A model generated the notes under the pieces. The model did no database searches and was not told the DNA's origin. It worked only from the letters and a program-made list of their open reading frames with translations. This document shows, one piece after another, positions 56,225-63,703 of a stretch of DNA of 64,000 nucleotides; within the stretch, counting starts at the first letter, position 1; each line of letters begins with the position of its first letter. This DNA comes from Pantoea phytobeneficialis (lineage in GTDB: Bacteria > Pseudomonadota > Gammaproteobacteria > Enterobacterales > Enterobacteriaceae). The stretch spans positions 3,705,120 to 3,769,119 of the forward strand of contig NZ_CP024636.1 of NCBI RefSeq assembly GCF_009728735.1, read 5' to 3'. The translations under genes and the position numbers were made by a program.

Positions 56225-57343
56225 TTAGTGGTCATTTTTATGTTTATTATCAAGATTGAATTCCTCAATTATTATCTCTTCTTGTATGTTCAAGTTTTTT
56301 TCATTGATATTTTTCTTCGTGGTAGGTGTTGTAATCTTTTTGTTCGATTTTTTATAATTGGCTTTTTTTGCTTCATTGGAGGGAACTGTTACTGGTGATA
56401 TGAATTTGGCTTTGAAATCGCCACACCATAAAGAAAGAGTATTGGAATAAACACTCAATCTGCTGGATTCAATTTCTTGTTGTAACGTAATTAGTGATGG
56501 AATGGTTATTATTGATGTGTTGTCACCACCGCCAAGCCAAGTTGATGACACAACAACTCTCCTGGCAACTTCATGATTTGGGGAGTTGATTATTATTTTT
56601 TTAAAGGCACTTTCCGATTCTTTCCATGCGCCATCACTAGCTAGAATAACGCCCTCTGGAAAGTTCTCTTTATGGTAAAAATTGAAGTTTAGATCATATT
56701 CAGATCTGTTTTTTTCGCCCAAGGCTTGACTCAATGTCCCACCTAATTTCATTTCTCTTAAGGCCGATGCATCTTTTAATTTGAGATGAGCTAATTCATT
56801 TTCTAATGTGTCATCTATACTTACTTGTTTGAGTTGTTTTGTTATAGGTTGCCATGAAAAAACTCTACTATCCCCAATGTTTATGGAAATAATATCCCCG
56901 GTAGAGGAAGCAAGAAATAAGCTTAACGTTGTGCTTCCTCTGCCTGATAAAATTTTTCTGATAAGGTTATCTGTTTCCTGAATAATTGTAGTCAGCTGTT
57001 CTTTGAGAGGCGTTTTGCTATGGTTTTTGCTAAGTTTAGTAAGAATAGAACTTATTGCTATCGATGCCGCAATATCCCCAAACTCAGTTCCCCCGACACC
57101 GTCACACAAAATGGCGCAAAAATAATATTCTTTATTCGTGAAATTAACAATGCATAAGGCTAATCTATCTTCATTACGCTTCCTAACTAGGCCGGGATGT
57201 GTAGAAAAACCAAATTTGTATTTATCATCTTTAACAGTAAAACCCTGATTGAATGGTGCGTTTATTATTTCATTAAATATTTCCGCATGAAAAGGATCGT
57301 TTATGATTTCTAAAATATTTTTGTTGTCTATCAACATATTCAT
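56225..57343 (-). CDS. PP2C-family Ser/Thr phosphatase
   Basis: The protein (372 residues from 57343) has every PP2C metal-site motif: HPGLVRKRNEDRLAL, ILCDGVGGTEFGD, GRGSTTLSLFL, SINIGDSRVFSW, LASDGAWKES, and GGGDNTSII. Residues 300-372 form a Lys/Asn/Glu-rich low-complexity tail. The frame is open upstream to 57592, but that part crosses the cos site and changes to GC-rich sequence, so a start at 57343 (or 57337) is preferred. It heads a phosphatase-kinase-kinase operon, and should reverse what the kinases do. AT-rich like its partners. Confidence 0.88.
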   Translation of the reverse strand: MNMLIDNKNILEIINDPFHAEIFNEIINAPFNQGFTVKDDKYKFGFSTHPGLVRKRNEDRLALCIVNFTNKEYYFCAILCDGVGGTEFGDIAASIAISSILTKLSKNHSKTPLKEQLTTIIQETDNLIRKILSGRGSTTLSLFLASSTGDIISINIGDSRVFSWQPITKQLKQVSIDDTLENELAHLKLKDASALREMKLGGTLSQALGEKNRSEYDLNFNFYHKENFPEGVILASDGAWKESESAFKKIIINSPNHEVARRVVVSSTWLGGGDNTSIITIPSLITLQQEIESSRLSVYSNTLSLWCGDFKAKFISPVTVPSNEAKKANYKKSNKKITTPTTKKNINEKNLNIQEEIIIEEFNLDNKHKNDH

Positions 57344-57475
57344 GCCCGTAAGTTTCTTAATTTCGCGAAATGGTTTAGTTGGAATTACATTTTGTACAAC
57401 CAATTTTAATAATTTAAACCTGCAACTCAGCAAAATCAAGAATATATTATTGAAATGAATTGTCATTGGCGCGCA

Positions 57476-57494
57476 ATGCTTTCCCCGCCACGCC
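57476..57494. other. Phage cos site
   Basis: On the minus strand GGCGTGGCGGGGAAAGCAT, followed by TGCGCGCC, matches the 19-base P2 cohesive end GGCGAGGCGGGGAAAGCAC (followed by TGCGCGC) at all but two positions, as I remember P2. It lies between gene A and the packaging genes, as expected. It places the kinase operon at the Q-side end of the packaged genome. A cluster of CATGC motifs lies at 57515-57614. Confidence 0.85.
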
Positions 57495-57629
57495 TGCCCG
57501 CTTTGTGCACCGCTTTTCATGCATATGCATGTTCCACCCAAAACCGCGCCAGCCATGAGGGCAGGGACGATTAGCGATCCTGTTCGGATCATGCAATCTC
57601 ATGCACGCACATGCGTTCTACTGCACCAT

Positions 57630-57654
57630 CAAAAAAGCCGCCAAAACGGCGGCT
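57630..57654 (-). terminator. Terminator of the early (A) operon
   Basis: On the minus strand AGCCGCC-GTTTT-GGCGGCT is followed by six T. It lies after the 58-codon gene, ending the leftward early transcript before cos. Confidence 0.88.
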
Positions 57655-57681
57655 CAGGCTTGGGGAGTTATACGGCAGGCA

Positions 57682-57858
57682 TCAATCTGCCTGGAAGAAG
57701 ATAGCGTCCTGGAAAGACGATGTATCAATGGTTCCGGCCATATCGCTAATCATCGACAGTGCCATTTTTAATTCATCTTCCTTGCAGTGTGCAATCAGTG
57801 AGACGTCGGCAATAAACTGGATTCTTGCCACTGTCTCGCTCAGATTATCGATGTCCAT
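57682..57858 (-). CDS. Small SOS-linked phage protein, 58 residues
   Basis: A 58-codon frame (MDIDNLSETVARIQFIADVS ... FQDAIFFQAD) sits between gene A and the early terminator, preceded by AAGGAG 11 bases upstream of the ATG and by a LexA box. The protein is acidic, probably helical, and not recognised. In phage 186 the LexA-controlled antirepressor gene tum occupies this region, so an induction role is conceivable, but there is no visible similarity to Tum or DinI. Confidence 0.6.
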   Translation of the reverse strand: MDIDNLSETVARIQFIADVSLIAHCKEDELKMALSMISDMAGTIDTSSFQDAIFFQAD

Positions 57859-57887
57859 CAGCGCGTTAACTCCTTACCTTTAAAATA

Positions 57888-57907
57888 TACTGTATGTATA
57901 AACAGTA
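57888..57907. promoter_or_regulatory. LexA box upstream of the 58-codon gene
   Basis: TACTGTATGTATAAACAGTA keeps CTGT-N8-ACAG and matches 18 of 20 bases of the LexA consensus. A TATATT/TATTTT -10-like element overlaps its left flank on the minus strand, so LexA should repress the small gene. Confidence 0.85.
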
Positions 57908-57964
57908 TCATGCCGTTAAGGAACCGTAAAGAATCGTATCACTCAGAAATGTCCGAACGGTTGT

Positions 57965-60196
57965 TTATTGAACATCACTACCATTTTGATGGCACGCGGC
58001 CAATGCCTGGAATCGTTGCAGGGCAGTTGAGGCTTTTCTCCTGTCGCGGAACAGATGACCACTGGTTCCACTCCAGAAAACCTGATCACCAACCTTGAGT
58101 CTGTGTCCCATCATCATGCGTGTGGCTTCCCCCTCGGACAGAGTCAGCCGTGAGACATCATAAAAAGTCTCTTTTAACTTCTCGCGTTGTTCCCGATAGC
58201 GACCGTTTACCGGAGCAGGTCGAGGCTTTGGCGGTTTTACTGGTGCACTTTCGTACAATCTTTTCAGAATCCGCTTTCTCTCAGCCCTGGTTGGCGGTCG
58301 TGAGAAATCAACAGGGAACTCATCAAGTGAAGGCTCCGTACAGTTATTGACAGAACTCCGAGAGGGCGCAGACGCGCCCTGAAGGTCAACGGCCAAATCA
58401 ACGGCACGTTTGGGGACGATCTTCCATTGCGCCAGACGGGTTAAGATTGGCGTGTCTGCACCAACTTCAGTTGCAAAAACGCCTTTGATACGCACGGTTT
58501 CCTCGCCGTATTCGTTTACGTCATCGCTCGGCTGATACCAGGTGCGCACTGCTAAATCATCACGACGGACGAACGGCCCGCCCTGAGCGTTGACATAGCC
58601 AGCCCAATCACCAGCATCGGCTGCATCGTGCGCAGCAGCAAATTCAACACTCAGACCGTTAGCGGTTTCGCTGTCAGCCATGCGGCGCAGCTCGCGATAA
58701 ACCGTTACCGGCGCGCCACCCACAAACTGAAACTGGCGGATGTGCCAGCGTGCCGCCCAGGCGGAAACGGCTGACGCTGTCTCTTTAAGCTCTTTGCCGC
58801 TTTCATCGTCCAGCTCGCCATCGAGTGCATAGCCGTCGATATTTTTAGAGATGTATTTCGCCACGTATCCGGTGGCGCTGCCTTTCTCCGGGTCGATAGC
58901 TTCGGCGTGAAAACGCGCTCTGCGAGCCTTTTCGCTTTTCAGCTCTTTGTTATCTTCCTGCCAGGCGTAATCGCTCATAACTTCACGCACGCGATCGACA
59001 TTTTCAGGAAGCATAAACATCAGCATATGCCAGTGAGGGGTCGCATCATGATGAGGTTCAGCAACACGTATGCCAAAGATACGGATTTCTTCACGATGCA
59101 GCTTTGCGCGGATTTTCTGCCAGAGGTTGCAGAGGTAGCGTTGCGTATCCGTCGGGCTGGCTCCGTTCCATTTACGATTACGATGGCCGGTCTTAATAGT
59201 GGCGTGGTAACGGGCTGGTGCGGTGAGGGTATAGAACTCGCCGATAAAGCCCATCTCGTTGCAGATATTTTCAAAGCCCCGGATACGCGTCATCAACTCG
59301 CAGCGGCGAATAGCGGGATTAGCCACACTGCCGTCGTATTTCTCAATCAGGCTAATTCGGTTGCCTTCATCGTCTTCTAACTCCATTCCTTTGAGAAATT
59401 CGCGCGTGCGGCGTTTCTGCTCACGCCATTCCGCAACCGTCATATTGCTGGCATATGGGGTGTGCTTTTTGCTGACGTTAGCGAGTGCGATCTGCAAGTG
59501 CTCGCGCCAGGCAGACGCAACACGACGCAGTCGGCCTTTCCACCATTTTTCAGTCTTCATGCGCATGATGGCCGGGGTAACTTCTTCCGGGTCAAATAAA
59601 CGTGATGTGACTTTATCCCACAGCGGCGGTGTCTGATTCAGTTCGCGGGTGATGGTCGCGGCGGTCATATAAACGCGATGCGTGTATTTGTAATCTGTCT
59701 CGTCGCTACCCTGGCTATGAGTCTGTACCAGTTCGGCCATAATAAAATTAGCCACGTCACCAGCCAGCAGATCAACATCAGCACGCGCCATATCAGGCAG
59801 ACGGTTAAAGCGCTTCATCAATTCCCACAGCCCACCGCCAGCGCGTGCTGCACCCGCTCTTTCTCCGGCATTTTCGGCCAGCAGGTTAAAGGTGGCTGTC
59901 TTCATTTCGTCGAGTTGGTACTTTGCGTTTACGCATTCAACACGCGGCAATGTGCGCTCAACAAAAGTTTTTGTTAAGTACGCATTGGCGCGGGCTGTTC
60001 CCTGTGCTTTCTCCAGCTCGCTGGCACGACGTTTAACATCGAGTTGGATCAGCTTCGGCTGCTGTTCGAGCAGCTCCTGCGCATGTGCTAAAGCCGCAAT
60101 CAACTGACTGCGGCTGTGTATTTGCTCATACGTAGGATAAGGGCTGGCAATGGCTTCCCGTGGAGCATTCCACGGGTAAGCGAATTCCTGATGCAT
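57965..60196 (-). CDS. A: Replication initiation endonuclease gpA
   Basis: gpA nicks the phage origin, located inside its own gene in P2, and starts rolling-circle replication. The 743-residue protein has the HUH metal motif in HHDATPHWHMLMF near residue 390 and paired catalytic tyrosines in GYVAKYISKN near 455, as in P2 gpA. The N-terminal 300 residues match the phage GPA family (REWREQKRRTREFLKGMELED). It is the last large gene of the early operon. Confidence 0.96.
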   Translation of the reverse strand: MHQEFAYPWNAPREAIASPYPTYEQIHSRSQLIAALAHAQELLEQQPKLIQLDVKRRASELEKAQGTARANAYLTKTFVERTLPRVECVNAKYQLDEMKTATFNLLAENAGERAGAARAGGGLWELMKRFNRLPDMARADVDLLAGDVANFIMAELVQTHSQGSDETDYKYTHRVYMTAATITRELNQTPPLWDKVTSRLFDPEEVTPAIMRMKTEKWWKGRLRRVASAWREHLQIALANVSKKHTPYASNMTVAEWREQKRRTREFLKGMELEDDEGNRISLIEKYDGSVANPAIRRCELMTRIRGFENICNEMGFIGEFYTLTAPARYHATIKTGHRNRKWNGASPTDTQRYLCNLWQKIRAKLHREEIRIFGIRVAEPHHDATPHWHMLMFMLPENVDRVREVMSDYAWQEDNKELKSEKARRARFHAEAIDPEKGSATGYVAKYISKNIDGYALDGELDDESGKELKETASAVSAWAARWHIRQFQFVGGAPVTVYRELRRMADSETANGLSVEFAAAHDAADAGDWAGYVNAQGGPFVRRDDLAVRTWYQPSDDVNEYGEETVRIKGVFATEVGADTPILTRLAQWKIVPKRAVDLAVDLQGASAPSRSSVNNCTEPSLDEFPVDFSRPPTRAERKRILKRLYESAPVKPPKPRPAPVNGRYREQREKLKETFYDVSRLTLSEGEATRMMMGHRLKVGDQVFWSGTSGHLFRDRRKASTALQRFQALAACHQNGSDVQ

Positions 60197-60420
60197 CAGG
60201 AATTACCCATCAGGTGTTTGTTACGCTGTTCCTCAATCTCCTGGCAGGAAATACAACGAGTGACGCCCAGATAAGCGCGGCGGCGCTTTTCAGGAATTGG
60301 GGCTTCACAGTCTTCACAAAATGAGGCGCTTACAGCGGGACCGCGATTTACGATAATCGCGATGTTGCGAGCCAGCATTTCGTCGGTGCGCTGCTGCACG
60401 ATGTCCATTGAGTCAGCCAT
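60196..60420 (-). CDS. TraR/DksA-type zinc-finger phage protein
   Basis: The 74-residue protein has the C4 zinc finger FCEDC ... TRCISCQEIEEQ of the DksA/TraR family. Small TraR-like proteins bind the RNA polymerase secondary channel; P2-like phages commonly encode one here. It overlaps gene A and the upstream gene by one base each (coupled translation). Confidence 0.9.
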   Translation of the reverse strand: MADSMDIVQQRTDEMLARNIAIIVNRGPAVSASFCEDCEAPIPEKRRRAYLGVTRCISCQEIEEQRNKHLMGNS

Positions 60421-60650
60421 TAATGCGCCTCCTCAATTTGTGCCTGTAGCTTTTCTGCTTCCTGATAAAGAAGCTCTGCGGCCTCGACGTGGGTAAGTTC
60501 ATCCCGGCGAATTTTTGAGGCCAAGATGTTAAGGCGGGAGACCATAAGGTCAGCACGACCGCGGCGTTCTTCGCGGCGTGCGTCATTCAGCATCATATCA
60601 AGTTCAATATATGAAGCTGGTTTACTGGACTTAGTAAATTTATTCAGCAT
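60420..60650 (-). CDS. DUF2732-type phage early protein
   Basis: The 76-residue protein (LMVSRLNILASKIRRDELTHVEAAELLYQEAEKL) resembles DUF2732 proteins of P2-like early operons. It is mostly helical and charged; no function is known to me. It touches the DksA-like gene start (TAATG type overlap). Confidence 0.82.
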   Translation of the reverse strand: MLNKFTKSSKPASYIELDMMLNDARREERRGRADLMVSRLNILASKIRRDELTHVEAAELLYQEAEKLQAQIEEAH

Positions 60651-60717
60651 GTAATTTTCCTTTCTTCAGGCAAAGCGAATACCGGCGGGTTTACGCCAAT
60701 TAAGTGCTTTGGGTTAT

Positions 60718-61059
60718 TTAATTAGAAAGCGTCATTCGTTTAGGGAATAAACTCACAACGGCTTTCAGGTGGTTCATTGCGCGAATGAGCGCGTTTCTTT
60801 CATCGGTAGTGAGATCAGTGAAATCGGCTGAGTGCCTGTCTTTGCCGATATTCGCCAGGAAAAAGATGGCGCTTAACGCACGTTTGTTATCCTGATAATT
60901 GCTGTCAGTCACATCTCGCATTTCAGCAATAAAACGCGCCACATCGTTTTCGCAATTACCGCCCATCAGTTGTGCGCGAAGCAGAGCAACATGATTAAGC
61001 GCGGCAACGCGTTGACCGGCTGTCAGTTCGACCAGCATGGAATCGCCTTCGATAGCCAT
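60718..61059 (-). CDS. Phage early-region protein of unknown function
   Basis: The 113-residue protein (LTAGQRVAALNHVALLRAQLMGGNCENDVARFIAEMRD) is probably helical and looks like hypothetical proteins common in 186-like early operons. A GAGAGG site six bases before the ATG at 61059 supports the start. It overlaps the preceding gene by 37 bases. No domain is recognised with confidence. Confidence 0.8.
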   Translation of the reverse strand: MAIEGDSMLVELTAGQRVAALNHVALLRAQLMGGNCENDVARFIAEMRDVTDSNYQDNKRALSAIFFLANIGKDRHSADFTDLTTDERNALIRAMNHLKAVVSLFPKRMTLSN

Positions 61060-61211
61060 GATTTGCCTCTCTTTGGTAATGCCTGAGACTTTGCTCCAGA
61101 TGATGACGGCGCTGCTGGATTCCAGCGTTTACCATCTTCTCCCATGATCCAGCCGTGCCCGTAAGACATGGATGGGCTTTGGCGTTTAAGCCTTGCTGCC
61201 ATCGAGATCAT
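61023..61211 (-). CDS. Fil-like small phage protein (DUF2724 type)
   Basis: The 62-residue protein contains LKRQSPSMSYGHGWIMGEDGKRWNP, the conserved core of proteins annotated as phage filamentation protein Fil in 186-like phages, which block host division when expressed. GAGG precedes the ATG. The core ends near residue 33, and the Ser/Lys-rich tail is variable. The name is by pattern memory. Confidence 0.72.
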   Translation of the reverse strand: MISMAARLKRQSPSMSYGHGWIMGEDGKRWNPAAPSSSGAKSQALPKRGKSWLSKAIPCWSN

Positions 61212-61220
61212 GAATACACC

Positions 61221-61730
61221 TCAACTCATGCCGAGTGATGCACCGATACCGCTGATAGCATCGACAGTAGAGGACAACGCTGGGTTAGCCTGAATTCGTG
61301 CCTGCACCGCGATTGCTGCCAGTGTTAAGCAGCGGATACCGCTATTAACGTTTTGCAGCAAACCGCGTTTACTGCTGGCGGTCATAGGCTCTGTAGAAAT
61401 TGCGCCAGCGGCTAACTGGCCCACTTCTGCGGTTGCTTTCATGACATACAGGGGTAACTTTTCATTTGCGACTTCGTTGATTGGAACGCATGGCAGGCAC
61501 TGAATTTGTGCCAGCAGCCCATCGACAAGCGTTGCATCCTCAGTTACGTCGGTAAGAGTAAGAACCTCTGTTACTGTGAGCTGATGCGGCTGATCCGGGT
61601 TGAGCTTGTTACGCAGCGTTTGAGCGCGCATCCCGGCTTTATTTGCAATGTCTTCCATGTTGTGCGCTAAGGCGAATTTACGACAGGCATCGTCATAGTG
61701 CGCATGGGTAGAAACCTTGAAATCAAACAT
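61221..61730 (-). CDS. cII: CII-like regulator (phage 186 type)
   Basis: 186 CII activates the promoter that establishes lysogeny. The 169-residue protein starts MFDFKVSTHAHYDDACRKFALAHNMEDIANKAGMRAQTLRNKLNPDQPHQL, where the HTH (EDIANKAGMRAQTLRNKL) is evident, and has the helical C-terminal half ending SGIGASLGMS. The start at 61730 follows GAGAGGG; a 38-codon upstream extension into the Cox-like gene is rejected. Confidence 0.88.
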   Translation of the reverse strand: MFDFKVSTHAHYDDACRKFALAHNMEDIANKAGMRAQTLRNKLNPDQPHQLTVTEVLTLTDVTEDATLVDGLLAQIQCLPCVPINEVANEKLPLYVMKATAEVGQLAAGAISTEPMTASSKRGLLQNVNSGIRCLTLAAIAVQARIQANPALSSTVDAISGIGASLGMS

Positions 61731-61761
61731 GTTCAAATCCCTCTCAACTTGCAAAATCAAA

Positions 61762-62163
61762 TTAGGGTTTGATGTAGCGACATTTGATTGCTTGTTGGCG
61801 ATTCTTTTCGCGCCAGGCAGCAACATTGATAAGCGGATTTCCATGTTTGGTCATGGTGGTTTCTACTACTTTACCGGTCTTACGGTTGGTGCGGTTTTGC
61901 GTATAGGTGAAGGATGGGGTGGGTGCCAGCAGGACAACACCGTTTGCGATCCATTTCTCTAGCACAGACAGGCTGATACGGTTTGCGGTGGCGAAGTCAT
62001 GCTTGGACATTGTCGGGGATGTTGCCAGCGTGACAGCTTTGTTTACAGCGTCGTTAACCGCTTCGCTGATTGCTGGCATTAAAATGGCGGCAACATTGGC
62101 AATAAAATCTTGAGATTGCACTAAGTCAAATGCGTTCTGACTGTTTGCATTTTCAGTATGCAT
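61762..62163 (-). CDS. Cox/Apl-like regulator
   Basis: This is the first gene of the rightward-early (minus strand) operon, divergent from CI, the place of cox (P2) or apl (186), which control the lytic switch and help excision. The 133-residue protein has a helical N-terminal extension and an HTH-like segment (MSKHDFATANRISLSVLEKWIANGVVLL) followed by VETTMTKHGNPLINVAAWREK, similar to Cox-type winged HTH proteins. AAGGAG precedes the ATG. With int far away on the phage map, excisionase function is inferred only from position. Confidence 0.75.
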   Translation of the reverse strand: MHTENANSQNAFDLVQSQDFIANVAAILMPAISEAVNDAVNKAVTLATSPTMSKHDFATANRISLSVLEKWIANGVVLLAPTPSFTYTQNRTNRKTGKVVETTMTKHGNPLINVAAWREKNRQQAIKCRYIKP

Positions 62164-62277
62164 AACGCAGTATCTCCTTGTGGTCGTTTTGTTCTACGGT
62201 GTTTCATGTGGTGTGAATGCACTTTAGATCGTAAAGACGATTTGGTAAATGATTATTTATCACTTATTGGTGTTTTT
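62164..62277. promoter_or_regulatory. CI / Cox divergent switch region
   Basis: This 114-bp spacer must hold the lysogenic and lytic promoters. Small inverted repeats are visible (TCGT-AAAG-ACGA at about 62228-62239 and GTAAAT...ATTTATCAC at 62241-62260), which may be CI or Cox operators. CI has a weak ribosome-binding site here. Exact operators cannot be fixed from one sequence. Confidence 0.6.
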
Positions 62278-63117
62278 ATGATTGAAGAGAAGGGCGGTAG
62301 TGCTCAGATTCTCGAAAGACTCATGTCTTCTTATGGGGTTAATACTCAAAAAGATCTTGCATCCGCGCTTGAAATCCCGCCAAACAATATCAGCGGTTGG
62401 ACACAAAGAGACAGCGTTCCAGGCAATGCCATTATCAAATGTGCGTTGGATACCGGCGTCGATCTTCGATGGTTGGTGACTGGTGAGCTTGCAAATGCAA
62501 ACTATGCTGGCGTTGGTCAGTTAGTAGGAGGTGATCTTTACAAACAGATTATCTCTAACGGCGGTAAGCCAGTGTTACGTCGTATCATGGATGCTTATGG
62601 CTTTACGATGCAAAAGCAGCTTTGTGAGCTGTTAGGTATTTCATCAGGTACTGTAAGCACTTGGGTGCGCAGAAATCATTTTCCCGGTGAGGTCGTTGTA
62701 ACTTGCGCACTTGATACCGGGGTTTCCCTGCAATGGTTAGCAACAGGGAAGGGGTTACAACAAAAAGAGAACGCTCAACTAAGCGTTAGCTCTTCAATTC
62801 CGCGTAAAAACTTAGTCGCTGGAATCTTGCAAGATGCCGGATACTGGGAAATCAATTTAAGTTTTATCGCCCACACAATCAGTGAACCTATTTTTATTTC
62901 GAGTAACACAGGTGCCTGGATTGTCGATATGAGCGTGGCTGGTATAAGCAACGGCCGATGGTTACTTGGTGTTGATGATAAATATGACATCTATAATATA
63001 ACACTTCTTCCTGGTAGAAGGATTAGCGTGACAAATAAAGGAAATACTTTTTCTTGTGGTGTTGATGAGGTGACTGCGGTAGGTAAGGTTGTAATAGCAA
63101 TGGACTTTGTTTTTTGA
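62278..63117 (+). CDS. cI: CI repressor (186 type) with duplicated DNA-binding domain
   Basis: CI keeps the prophage silent. From the ATG at 62278 it has 279 residues. Two consecutive CI-type HTH domains are visible: ILERLMSSYGVNTQKDLASALEI ... CALDTGVDLRWLVTGE (about 8-70), and RRIMDAYGFTMQKQLCELLGI ... CALDTGVSLQWLATGKG (about 98-160). The C-terminal domain (SFIAHTISEPIFISSNTGAW ... LPGRRISVTNKGNTFSCGVDEV) resembles the oligomerisation domain of 186 CI, which has only one HTH. No LexA-type self-cleavage site is seen, so induction probably needs an antirepressor. The 40-codon upstream extension is rejected. Confidence 0.88.
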   Translation: MIEEKGGSAQILERLMSSYGVNTQKDLASALEIPPNNISGWTQRDSVPGNAIIKCALDTGVDLRWLVTGELANANYAGVGQLVGGDLYKQIISNGGKPVLRRIMDAYGFTMQKQLCELLGISSGTVSTWVRRNHFPGEVVVTCALDTGVSLQWLATGKGLQQKENAQLSVSSSIPRKNLVAGILQDAGYWEINLSFIAHTISEPIFISSNTGAWIVDMSVAGISNGRWLLGVDDKYDIYNITLLPGRRISVTNKGNTFSCGVDEVTAVGKVVIAMDFVF

Positions 63118-63276
63118 GCGGGTGTTGATTAGGTTTTATGCTTTGGATGATATCATTGAGATGATTTTTCTTGGCATTAATAATGACGTAAAAAATATAA
63201 AAGTGAAGTTTTATTTTAAATTTTTTATATTAGTGAGGTTCCGGGCTAACCGTTACCCCACTAATAAAAAATTGTG

Positions 63277-63573
63277 CTATCCGTACTGAACATCACCCTG
63301 TTTGATGCTTTTGACAGCAGAGATATCACTCTTAAAACCAATGCTATAGTCACCATAAAGTCCATGAGATGCAAGGTGAAGGCTTGACCAGGATGCCTTG
63401 CCTCCGGTGACTGTTTTAATTATATTTCCATTAATATCAGCAATAAGCCAGTCCCATTGAACATCAGTCTCAAACTCTACATCAACTTCAACAACTTTGG
63501 GGAAGATTTTTTTTCCTGCTATCCAAAGTTCTTTAGTGAATTTACCATAACCAAAATGATGTGATTGAGACAT
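63277..63573 (-). CDS. Hypothetical protein at the right prophage end
   Basis: The 98-residue protein (MSQSHHFGYGKFTKELWIAGKKI ... GLYGDYSIGFKSDISAV) is rich in aromatic and glycine residues and probably all-beta; I do not recognise it. GAGGTGC lies 5' of the ATG. It sits between CI and attR in AT-rich sequence, a common place for lysogenic conversion genes. In the excised circle it would lie directly downstream of int across attP on the same strand. A 160-bp gap before it (63118-63276) shows no gene. Confidence 0.6.
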   Translation of the reverse strand: MSQSHHFGYGKFTKELWIAGKKIFPKVVEVDVEFETDVQWDWLIADINGNIIKTVTGGKASWSSLHLASHGLYGDYSIGFKSDISAVKSIKQGDVQYG

Positions 63574-63589
63574 ATTTGCACCTCATTAG

Positions 63590-63602
63590 TTTTTGTCTGT
63601 TG
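63590..63602. other. Probable attR core
   Basis: TTTTTGTCTGTTG repeats the attL candidate at 31267-31279 exactly and lies 16 bases beyond the start of the last prophage gene. Beyond it, 101 bases of sequence without a gene lead to the IS end. Confidence 0.6.
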
Positions 63603-63703
63603 GTTTATAAGTCAATTATTGAAAATTTAAATTTAGAAGTGGGTATGTGTTCCTATGTGTCTCCCATCACTGAACCTTGAACACTCACATATGGCAGTTA
63701 CGA

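Larger units (their letters stand above)
31267..63602. mobile_element. P2/186-type (Peduovirus-like) prophage, about 32.3 kb
   Basis: An integrase, Ogr activator, tail set (D, U/T, E/E', FII, FI, G, H, I, J, W, V, S, R), lysis cassette (lysC, lysB, K, Y), head and packaging set (X, L, M, N, O, P, Q), cos, replication gene A, CII, Cox-like and CI genes are present in P2 order. The genome is cut at att, so it reads int...Q|cos|A...CI. A T-U fusion and a holin duplication suggest that it cannot form normal plaques. Cargo sits between FI and G, V and S, cos and Q, and next to attR. Confidence 0.93.

Noticed and set aside
57344..57592. N-terminal extension of the PP2C gene
   Set aside because: It crosses the cos site, changes base composition abruptly, and the PP2C domain starts well after 57343.
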